A DNA stretch of 64,000 nucleotides. It comes from Nevskia sp964451925 (GTDB lineage Bacteria > Pseudomonadota > Gammaproteobacteria > Nevskiales > Nevskiaceae). Below the pieces are notes generated by a model. It ran no database searches. It worked only from the letters and a program-made list of their open reading frames with translations, and was not told the DNA's origin. A program made the position numbers and the translations under genes. This document shows positions 1 to 7,078 of this stretch, piece by piece (the stretch's first letter is position 1; the number at the start of each line of letters is the position of its first letter). Where the stretch lies: the NCBI GenBank assembly GCA_964451925.1, contig CAYVKA010000001.1, forward strand, positions 90,563 to 154,562. Direction: 5' to 3'.

Positions 1-200
1 ACCATGCAGGGTCGCTCGGAGGTCGGCCACGGGATGGGCGTTTCCATCTTCCTCGGCTTGGCGCCCAGGAACATCTTCCATAAAGCGGGAGCTTCCATGG
101 GAGGCTCCGCATTGATGAATGACAACAGCAGATGTGGATTTTCGCTGAGGTACAGCAGTTCGGCGTCTTCCACAGACTGGAAGCCCATGTTCAGCGCCAC
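1..200 (-). CDS. Hypothetical protein, 5' part only (runs off the left edge)
   Basis: An open frame on the minus strand enters from the window edge. The likely start is GTG at 200, four bases after a GGGGGTGA run; an in-frame ATG lies at 188. The visible protein begins VALNMGFQSVEDAELLYLS and contains LLLSFINAEPP and a basic KPRKMETP stretch. I do not recognise the family. Its composition looks like a soluble cytoplasmic protein, with no signal peptide. The upstream 200 bases hold only a REP-like repeat. Because the C-terminal part is missing, even its coding status is moderately certain. Confidence 0.42.
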   Translation of the reverse strand, partial: MALNMGFQSVEDAELLYLSENPHLLLSFINAEPPMEAPALWKMFLGAKPRKMETPIPWPTSERPCM

Positions 201-298
201 GCAGTCACCCCCATTCAGGCCAGGATTTTAAGCTTAACAGGGATATGGGCACATACAGCATGACGCCAGAAGTGGCTCGTGGGCCGCAGGCTCTGACC

Positions 299-368
299 GG
301 TCATCCTCGACACAGCAAAGGATTTCCGATTTAGCACCGGCCAGATCCTTCGCTGCGCTCAGGATGAC
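299..368. repeat. REP-like inverted repeat
   Basis: GTCATCCT at 300-307 is the exact reverse complement of AGGATGAC at 361-368. A nested ATCCT/AGGAT pair (345-349, 361-365) encloses TCGCTGCGCTC. The core CCTTCGCTGCGCTCAGGATG is a wording I associate with dispersed intergenic REP-like repeats in many proteobacteria. It sits between the end of the pentaheme gene and the start of the left-edge gene, and may also act as a transcription barrier. Confidence 0.45.
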
Positions 369-393
369 GAGAACCCGGTACCGCAGCTGCCGC

Positions 394-1710
394 TCAGCCC
401 GCGCCGGGCAATCCCAGTTCCACCGCCACCCGCTCCACCGACTTGCGATAGTTCTCGGGCTGGAACTCGTCGCGGTTCTTCACCTGGGCGTAAAGCTGGT
501 CCACCGCGGCGCGCAAGCTGTCCGATACCGGTTGCGTGCCGCGCTCGGACAGGGCGGTGGTCAGCACCGACACGGCCATGGCGGTCTGCTCGGCGTCGCT
601 GAAATCGCCGACGTGATCGCCGCGGGCATCGCCGACAATGCTCTTCAGCAGCTTGCGCAGCTGCGCGTCGTCAAGCGTGCGGCTCTGCACCAGCGGCACG
701 ATGCTGCCGTCGAGCGTGGCCAACATGGCCTTGGCCTGGCTGCGCACCTCGGCCGGGCCGCGCTGGCCGGCGCCCTGCAGCGCCGCCCACTGGTCATGCC
801 ACTTGCGCGCGGCGCCCGCATCGCTCACTTCGAGCCAGCGGATCAGCATCACCAGCTGCGAGTCGGCCAGCGGCACCGCCCCGGCCGGCAGGCCGCCGCT
901 GCGCTGCGGGTGGGCGCGGTCGGCCTTGACCAGGGAATGATGACAGGCGTTGCAGTCGAAGAAGGCCAGTTCGGGGAACATGCCGCTGTTGAAGCGCGGC
1001 CCGCTCAGGTTCTCCAGCAGCTTGCGCGCGCCCTCGGCCTGGCCGGCGGCCCAGTTGCGCGCGGGATCCTGCGCGCCCTTGCGCTGCACGTAGCCGGCGT
1101 CGATGTGCCAGTGCGGGGGTTCGAGCACGCCGAAGGTATCCAGCTCGAACAGCAGCGGCGGGTGGCCGGCCGCCATGATGGCGTGGGTCATCGGATGCGT
1201 ATCGCTGCCGACATGGCAATCACTGCATACACGCGCTCTGGCCACCGGGTCCCACAGCGCGGTCAGTCCGGCGGCCTTGCGTTCGTCCAGGGTCTTGTAG
1301 CCCGCGGTGTGCGGACCGATCCAGTGCTCCGCCCCGCCATGGCAGGCCTCGCAGCCGATGCCGTCGCTGAGCTGGAAACGTTCGCCGCGCTGCGCTTCGG
1401 GCACGTTGTCGGCGTGGCACACCAGGCAGCGCGGCGCGCTGACCGCATCGCTCAGCCCGAGCTTGCGCGCAATGGCCTGCGAGCGCGATGACAATAATGT
1501 GTCATAGGCGCGCGCGTGCGCATCCTTGCGCTGCCAGATGAAATACTCGTCCTGGTGAATACGGCTGTCGAGGAACGGGCGGGTGGAACCATGGCAGGTA
1601 CTGCCGGCGCAGCTGGCGACACCCAGGTGCTTGTCGGTGTCGGCCATCGCGGCCATGGCGGAGAGGCACAACAGCACAGTCGTGACCAGGCGCACAAGCA
1701 TTTGATGCAT
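394..1710 (-). CDS. Secreted pentaheme cytochrome c
   Basis: Predicted periplasmic electron carrier of 438 residues. A signal peptide with the hydrophobic core LVTTVLLCLSAMAAM occupies about residues 5-24. Heme sites are an unusual CX4CH (CAGSTCH, residues 34-40) followed by CLVCH, CEACH, CSDCH and CNACH, with many extra His residues able to act as distal ligands. The C-terminal third has no heme motif and looks helical. It is divergent from the multiheme operon at 1808, which suggests a shared function. ATG 1710 was chosen because it sits in the same mirrored leader as the opposite gene; ATG 1701 has better spacing from the GGGGG tract and is an alternative. Family: cytochrome c-554-like multiheme proteins; the substrate is unknown. 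Confidence 0.85.
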   Translation of the reverse strand: MHQMLVRLVTTVLLCLSAMAAMADTDKHLGVASCAGSTCHGSTRPFLDSRIHQDEYFIWQRKDAHARAYDTLLSSRSQAIARKLGLSDAVSAPRCLVCHADNVPEAQRGERFQLSDGIGCEACHGGAEHWIGPHTAGYKTLDERKAAGLTALWDPVARARVCSDCHVGSDTHPMTHAIMAAGHPPLLFELDTFGVLEPPHWHIDAGYVQRKGAQDPARNWAAGQAEGARKLLENLSGPRFNSGMFPELAFFDCNACHHSLVKADRAHPQRSGGLPAGAVPLADSQLVMLIRWLEVSDAGAARKWHDQWAALQGAGQRGPAEVRSQAKAMLATLDGSIVPLVQSRTLDDAQLRKLLKSIVGDARGDHVGDFSDAEQTAMAVSVLTTALSERGTQPVSDSLRAAVDQLYAQVKNRDEFQPENYRKSVERVAVELGLPGAG

Positions 1711-1810
1711 ACCCCCTATACGCGTGGTGTGAGCCATTGATGCCCTTTGTTAACTTGACGCATAGTACGGATAGGGGCCGCGCGGTCAAACCACGCGTTT
1801 GGGGGGTATG
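1708..1810. promoter_or_regulatory. Divergent intergenic region with mirrored 21-bp leaders
   Basis: Two near-identical 21-bp elements (19 of 21 bases) lie in inverted orientation at 1708-1728 and 1790-1810. Each reads ACCACGCGT, three variable bases, GGGGG, TATG, and ends exactly on the start codon of its own gene. They could be operator half-sites for co-regulation of the pentaheme gene and the operon, or shared translation leaders. Confidence 0.6.
1762..1789 (-). promoter_or_regulatory. Candidate sigma-70 promoter of the pentaheme gene
   Basis: On the minus strand TTGACC (1789-1784) and TACTAT (1767-1762) are separated by 16 bases. Transcription would begin near 1755, about 45 bases before the start codon. 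No comparably good promoter was found for the plus-strand operon in the same gap. Confidence 0.4.
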
Positions 1811-4216
1811 GGAGAGCCATTCAAAATCGCAGTGATCGGCTCCGGCCCCGCCGGCCTGTCCGCGGCTGCGCGCGCCGCGGAGCTTGGGCTGTCGCACGTG
1901 CTGCTGGAAGCCGAAGCGCACCTGTCCAATACCATTTTCCGCTACCAGAAGGGCAAGTATGTGATGGCCGAGCCGGCCATCCTGCCGCTGCGCAGCCCGG
2001 TGTCGTTCGCCGCCGGCAAGCGCGAGCCGATCCTGGACAAGTGGAACCAGGAAGCCAGCGCGCTCAAGATCAACCAGCGCCTGCGCAGCGAGGTCACCGC
2101 CGTGAGCGGCTCGCGCGGCGCGTTCAGCATCAAGGTCGGTGACGGCAGCGTCATCAATGCCGAGCATGTGGTACTGGCCATCGGCATGCAGGGCAATATC
2201 CGCAAGCTCGGCTGCCCCGGCGAGGACGCCGAGTTCGTGCAGTACCAGCTCGACGACCCGGACGCGTACAACGACGAGACCATCATCGTGGTCGGCGCCG
2301 GCGACGCCGCGATCGAGAACGCCATCGCGCTGTCCGAGCGCAACAAGGTGATCATCGTCAACCGCCGCGACGAATTCGACCGCGCCAAGGCGGCCAACAA
2401 CGCCGCCATCCTCAAGGCCATCGCCGACGGCCGCATCCAGTGCTTCTACAACAGCGGCCCGCGCAAGGCCGAGGAACAGGCCGAGCGGCGCCCGCGCGGC
2501 CTGATGGTGCTGAACACCGCCTCGGGCGAGGTGCACCTGCCCTGCGACCGCGTCATCGCCCGCCTCGGCGCCACGCCGCCGCGCAAGTTCGTCGAATCCT
2601 GCGGTGTGGTGTTCCCCACGCCCGACCCGACCAGCCTGCCGGCGGTGTCCGGCACCTACGAATCGAACGTTCCGGGCCTGCACATCATCGGCGCCCTGGC
2701 CGGCTTCCCGCTGATCAAGCAGGCCATGAACCAGGGCTACGAGGTGGTCGAGTTCATCCTCGGCAACAACGTCGAGCCGGCCGACGAGCCGCTGCTGCGC
2801 AAGAAGTTCGGCGCCCTGCCCGGCTTCACCACGGTGGACGCGGCGCTGGAGCAGGTGCAGCAGCGGGTGCCGGTGCTGGCGCCGTTGACGCGCCTGCAGT
2901 TGCGCGAGTTCCTGCTCGACTCCGACCTGCGCACGCCGCCCCAGGGCGAGGTTGTGTTCGAGCGCAACGACTACAGCGACAGTTTCTATTCCATCGTCGA
3001 CGGCCAGGTCGAGATCGAACTGCCCGGCGGCAGCGGCGACCAGATCAGGACCGTCACGCTCGGCCCCGGCGAGTTTTTCGGCGAGATGAGCCTGATCTCC
3101 GGCCGGCGCCGCTCCGCCACGGTGCGCGCCGGCCACGGCTGCGTACTGGTGGAAACACCGCGCCGCTCGATGAACAAGCTGATCTATTCGGTGCCGGCAG
3201 TGAAGCGGGTGGTTGACGAGGCTTTCCTGCGCCGCGCCATCCTCGCCAACATCGCCCCGGACGCGCCGCCGGCCACGGTCGCCGAACTGGTGTCCAGCGC
3301 CTCGGTGCTGGCCTTCAAGCCGGGCGAGACCCTGTTCCGCGAGGGCGAGCCGGGCGACTGCCTGCACCTGATCCGCAAGGGTTCGGCCACCATCTCGCGC
3401 CATATGGAAGGCCGCGACGTGGTGCTGGCCTACGTCCCCGCCGGCCAGTACGTCGGCGAAATGGCCCTGGTCAGCAACCTGCCGCGTTCCGCCACCGCCA
3501 CCGCGGCGGTGGCCACCGAGACCATCCGCATCGAAGGCGCGGCCTTCAAGACCCTGCTGGCGCGCATGCCGGCGGTGAAGGAGCGGGTGGAGGAGCGCTA
3601 CCGCAGCCGCCTGGCGCGCAACGTCTCGGCGCTGCAGCAGCCGGAGCGTGGCGGCATCATCGGCTTCCTGATGGCGCAGGGCGTCGGTGAAGCCACCGAC
3701 GTGCTGCTGATCGACGAATCGCTGTGCGTGCGTTGCGACCAGTGCGAGAAGGCCTGCGCCGACACCCACGGCGGCCTGTCGCGCCTGGACCGCGAGGCCG
3801 GGCCGACCTTCGAAACGCTGCATGTGCCGACGTCCTGCCGTCACTGCGAGCACCCGCACTGCATGAAGGACTGCCCGCCCGACGCCATCAAGCGCGCCCC
3901 CAACGGCGAGGTGTTCATCAGCGATTCGTGCATCGGCTGCGGCAACTGCCAGCGCAACTGCCCGTATGGCGTGATCCAGATGGGCGTGGAAAGCAAGAGC
4001 AAGCCGAGCCTGTGGCGCTGGATGCTGTTCGGCGGCCGCGAGCCCGGGGTCGACGATCACGACCATCACCATTACGGCGACACGCCGAAAAAAGCGGCCA
4101 AGTGCGACATGTGCAAGAGCCTGCCCGGCGGCCCGGCTTGCGTGCGCGCCTGCCCCACCGGCGCGGCGCGGCGTGTCAGCCCCGAACAATTCCTGCGCGT
4201 AGCCCGTAAAGAATGA
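1808..4216 (+). CDS. FAD/NAD oxidoreductase fused to two cNMP domains and a four-cluster ferredoxin
   Basis: A cytoplasmic 802-residue fusion. Residues 7-330 form a two-dinucleotide-binding flavoprotein with GSGPAG (11-16) and a second Rossmann motif GAGDAA (about 162). Two cyclic-nucleotide-binding domains follow at about 360-480 and 490-610; their phosphate-cassette-like RSATVRAG and RSATATAAV are visible. The C-terminal 160 residues carry 16 cysteines in CVRCDQCEKAC, CRHC(4)CMKDC, CIGCGNCQRNC and CDMC...CVRAC, as in NrfC/DmsB-type four-[4Fe-4S] subunits. It probably passes electrons between NAD(P)H and the membrane partner whose ATG overlaps its stop (ATGA). ATG 1808 directly follows a G tract, so initiation may be unusual. 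The reaction direction is unknown. Confidence 0.85.
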   Translation: MGEPFKIAVIGSGPAGLSAAARAAELGLSHVLLEAEAHLSNTIFRYQKGKYVMAEPAILPLRSPVSFAAGKREPILDKWNQEASALKINQRLRSEVTAVSGSRGAFSIKVGDGSVINAEHVVLAIGMQGNIRKLGCPGEDAEFVQYQLDDPDAYNDETIIVVGAGDAAIENAIALSERNKVIIVNRRDEFDRAKAANNAAILKAIADGRIQCFYNSGPRKAEEQAERRPRGLMVLNTASGEVHLPCDRVIARLGATPPRKFVESCGVVFPTPDPTSLPAVSGTYESNVPGLHIIGALAGFPLIKQAMNQGYEVVEFILGNNVEPADEPLLRKKFGALPGFTTVDAALEQVQQRVPVLAPLTRLQLREFLLDSDLRTPPQGEVVFERNDYSDSFYSIVDGQVEIELPGGSGDQIRTVTLGPGEFFGEMSLISGRRRSATVRAGHGCVLVETPRRSMNKLIYSVPAVKRVVDEAFLRRAILANIAPDAPPATVAELVSSASVLAFKPGETLFREGEPGDCLHLIRKGSATISRHMEGRDVVLAYVPAGQYVGEMALVSNLPRSATATAAVATETIRIEGAAFKTLLARMPAVKERVEERYRSRLARNVSALQQPERGGIIGFLMAQGVGEATDVLLIDESLCVRCDQCEKACADTHGGLSRLDREAGPTFETLHVPTSCRHCEHPHCMKDCPPDAIKRAPNGEVFISDSCIGCGNCQRNCPYGVIQMGVESKSKPSLWRWMLFGGREPGVDDHDHHHYGDTPKKAAKCDMCKSLPGGPACVRACPTGAARRVSPEQFLRVARKE

Positions 4217-5178
4217 GCGCCGCCGAATCCGCAACGGTGCCCGCGGCCGCGATGCACGAGGGTTTCCTCGTCCATGCGCGCTTCCGCTACCTCAAGCTGG
4301 CCTCGCTGCTGTGCGTGCTGGCGGTGGTGGCGTACTGGTGGCACAACCCGGCGGGCGGCGCCAACGGCGGCACCTGGCTGGGATACACGCTGGGCACCAT
4401 CGGCGCTCTGCTGATCGTGTGGCTGACCTGGCTGGGCCGGCGCAAGCGCAAATACGCCTCGCGCCTGGGCACGGTGCGCGGCTGGCTGTCGGCTCATGTG
4501 TACCTGGGCCTGTCGCTGGTAACGATCGCCACGCTGCACACCGGTTTCCATTTCGGCTGGAACGTGCACACCCTGTCCTACGTGTTGATGCTGGGGGTGA
4601 TCGCCAGCGGCGTCTACGGCATCGTGGTCTACGCCCGCTACCCGACCCTGATCACCGTCAACCGCGACCAGGGCAACCGCGACGCCTGGCTGGCCGAGCT
4701 GGATGAACTCAACGAGCAGTCGCTGAAGCTGGCCGACACGCTCGATGCGCAGACCCACCAGGTGATCGTGCGCTCGATCGACCGCATCCGCATCGGCGGC
4801 GGCCTGCGCGCCCAGCTGCTCGGGCCGCGGCAGCCGGTGCGCAGCGCCTTCGAGCAGGTGAAGAAGGAGCTGAGCGAGACCACCAGCTTCATGGCCAGCC
4901 AGGTGCGTCCGCGGCGCAACGCGCCGGCGATCGCCCCGGACACCACCTCCACCGTCATGTTCATGGCCGGGCAGCTGGCCGGCAGCAGCCAGGACAACGA
5001 GAACGTGCAGAAGCTGCTCGATCTCATCGCGCGCCGCCGCGACTTGACCAGCCGCATCAACCGCGATATCCGCCTGCATGCGCAGATGCAGATCTGGCTG
5101 TACATCCACGTGCCGCTGACCTTCGCCCTGCTGGCGGCGCTGATCGCGCACATCCTCTCCGTATTCATCTACTGGTAG
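4213..5178 (+). CDS. Cytochrome b-like integral membrane protein
   Basis: A 321-residue inner-membrane protein with about five hydrophobic segments (near residues 28-43, 57-76, 94-112, 117-137 and 297-319). Histidines sit in or next to membrane segments: SAHVYLGLSL, LHTGFHFGW, YIHVPLTF and IAHIL. This spacing resembles b-type heme ligation in cytochrome b561 or ferric-reductase-like proteins. A charged loop of about 150 residues separates the last two segments. It is translationally coupled to the Fe-S flavoprotein (ATGA overlap) and is followed by the FHA-decaheme gene. The likely role is to carry electrons across the inner membrane, perhaps with quinol. Heme binding is inferred from the His pattern only. 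Confidence 0.75.
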   Translation: MSAAESATVPAAAMHEGFLVHARFRYLKLASLLCVLAVVAYWWHNPAGGANGGTWLGYTLGTIGALLIVWLTWLGRRKRKYASRLGTVRGWLSAHVYLGLSLVTIATLHTGFHFGWNVHTLSYVLMLGVIASGVYGIVVYARYPTLITVNRDQGNRDAWLAELDELNEQSLKLADTLDAQTHQVIVRSIDRIRIGGGLRAQLLGPRQPVRSAFEQVKKELSETTSFMASQVRPRRNAPAIAPDTTSTVMFMAGQLAGSSQDNENVQKLLDLIARRRDLTSRINRDIRLHAQMQIWLYIHVPLTFALLAALIAHILSVFIYW

Positions 5179-5293
5179 TCCCCGTGCCCATCTCGCACCC
5201 GACACCGGACATGATTCCCGACGGGGCTTGCCTCACCCCGGCAGCCGCTCCTGGGCGCAGAGGAGCAGCGGCCATCGGCCGAACGGAGGACCC

Positions 5294-7078
5294 GTGCGCT
5301 TCCTGATCCGCACCTGGACCCGACAAGGCGGCGAGAACGTCTCGCAGGACCGCGAGCTGGAGTGCGATCGCCTGCGCATCGGCCGCGGCACCGACCAGGA
5401 TATCCAGCTGCCGGACCTGCGCATCGCGCTGGCCCACGCCGAACTGGTGCGCAGCGGCAAGAACGCCATGCTGGTGACCAAGCCGGGCGCGGCCATGCTG
5501 GTCAATGGCATGCCGTCGACCGAGCACAAGCTGCACGGCGGCGACGTGGCCACCATCGGCCGCTATCAGCTGACGGTGCTGCCCGGCACCGGCGGTGCCG
5601 ACCTGCAGATCGACGTCGAGGAGCGCGTCTCGGCGCGTGACGAGAAGGCGCAGCGGCAGACGCGCCTGAGCATGACCCTGGCCGAAGTGCTGCCGACACG
5701 GCGGCGCCTTTCGTGGCTGCTGTTCCTGCCGGTATTGCTGCTGAGCTTCGCGCTGCCGGCGTGGCTGCGCTTCCGCAACCCGCCGCCGCCGCCGGTGGCG
5801 CAATCCGACTACAAGCCGCCGCAAGCGCCGTCCGGCATGGCCGCGTTCACGCCCAGCGACCATTTCTGGGTGCCGGGCCAGTCGAGCAGCGCCCACGCCT
5901 ATTTCCAGAACGACTGCGCGCAGTGCCACAAGACCGCCTTCGAGCGCGTGCCCAACCAGGCCTGCCTGGGCTGCCACAAGGGCACGCCGGAGCATGTCAA
6001 CGACGTGCGCTGGCTCAAGCTCGACGATTTCGCCAAGGCGCGCTGCGAGGACTGCCATCATGAGCACATGGGCGACGCGGCGCTGGTGATGCGCAGCAGC
6101 GCCCAGTGCAGCGCCTGCCACGCCCAGCCGCAGCAGCGCTTCCCCGGCATCAAGCTGCAGAACGCCGCGGACTTCTCGCAGCACCATCCGCAATTCACGC
6201 CGCAGGTGGCGCGCTACGACGTGGTGATGCGCAGTTTCCGCTGGCTGCAGGCCGACCCGGAACAGCCGGCGACGCTGCACTCCGACACCAACCTGAAGTA
6301 CCCGCACGACAAGCACCTCGACCCGAAAGGCCTGAAGTCGCCCGACGGCAAGAAAGTGCTGGTCTGCGCCGACTGCCACGAACCGGATGCCTCCGGCGTG
6401 TCGTTCAAGCCGATCGACATGCAGAAACATTGCGCCGCCTGCCACAAGCTCGATTTCGATCCGGACGACCCCGAGCGCAGCGTGCCGCACGCGCAGCCGG
6501 CGCAGGTGGTCGGGGTGATCCGCGACTACTACGCCCGCGCCGCGTTGACCGGCGGCGTGAAAAAAACCGGAGCGCCGGAAATCGTGCAGCTGCGGCGCAA
6601 GCCCGGCGAGCAGCTGACGCCGCCGCAGGCCCGCGCCGCGCTGGAATGGGCCGACCACCAGTCCGCCATCGTCGTCGACGAGGTGTTCGACAAGCGCGTC
6701 TGCGGCTACTGCCACGTGGTCCAGCGCAGCGGCGACCCGGCGCTGCCCTGGAGCGTGGAGCCGGTGATGCTGGCGCGCCACCGGCTCGACCATGCCCGCT
6801 TCGACCACCAGGCGCACCGCAGCGAGAAATGCGAAAGCTGCCATGACGCCGCCAAGTCCAAACTGAGCACCGACGTGCTGCTGCCGGAACTCAAACGCTG
6901 CCGCGACTGCCACGGCGATCCGGGTGGTGTCGCGCGCATTCCGTCGAGCTGCATCGAGTGCCACGGCTACCACATTTCCACCGAACACCAGATGGGCATG
7001 CCGGACAAGCTGGCGCCCACCCCTGTGACGGCGCCAGGCAGCGCGCGGGCGGCCGGGCCGATGGAGCCACACTCGTGA
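5294..7078 (+). CDS. FHA domain, membrane anchor and decaheme cytochrome c fusion
   Basis: A 594-residue protein. Start GTG 5294 follows GGAGG. Residues about 5-100 form an FHA-like fold (IGRGTDQDIQLPD, later NGMPS and GGDVATIGRYQL). The usual phosphothreonine-contacting Ser of the SxxH motif is Ala (IALAHAEL). A single membrane helix (LLFLPVLLLSFALPAW, about 140-157) and a proline run precede ten CxxCH motifs: CAQCH, CLGCH, CEDCH, CSACH, CADCH, CAACH, CGYCH, CESCH, CRDCH and CIECH. The expected topology is FHA in the cytoplasm and hemes in the periplasm, with electrons taken from the cytochrome-b-like protein. The next gene overlaps by GTGA. Confidence 0.87.
   Translation: MRFLIRTWTRQGGENVSQDRELECDRLRIGRGTDQDIQLPDLRIALAHAELVRSGKNAMLVTKPGAAMLVNGMPSTEHKLHGGDVATIGRYQLTVLPGTGGADLQIDVEERVSARDEKAQRQTRLSMTLAEVLPTRRRLSWLLFLPVLLLSFALPAWLRFRNPPPPPVAQSDYKPPQAPSGMAAFTPSDHFWVPGQSSSAHAYFQNDCAQCHKTAFERVPNQACLGCHKGTPEHVNDVRWLKLDDFAKARCEDCHHEHMGDAALVMRSSAQCSACHAQPQQRFPGIKLQNAADFSQHHPQFTPQVARYDVVMRSFRWLQADPEQPATLHSDTNLKYPHDKHLDPKGLKSPDGKKVLVCADCHEPDASGVSFKPIDMQKHCAACHKLDFDPDDPERSVPHAQPAQVVGVIRDYYARAALTGGVKKTGAPEIVQLRRKPGEQLTPPQARAALEWADHQSAIVVDEVFDKRVCGYCHVVQRSGDPALPWSVEPVMLARHRLDHARFDHQAHRSEKCESCHDAAKSKLSTDVLLPELKRCRDCHGDPGGVARIPSSCIECHGYHISTEHQMGMPDKLAPTPVTAPGSARAAGPMEPHS

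Noticed and set aside
1502..4234. A 910-codon open frame on the minus strand
   Set aside because: It lies opposite the flavoprotein gene, whose domains are unmistakable. GC-rich antisense frames of this kind are common here and the translation shows no family motifs.
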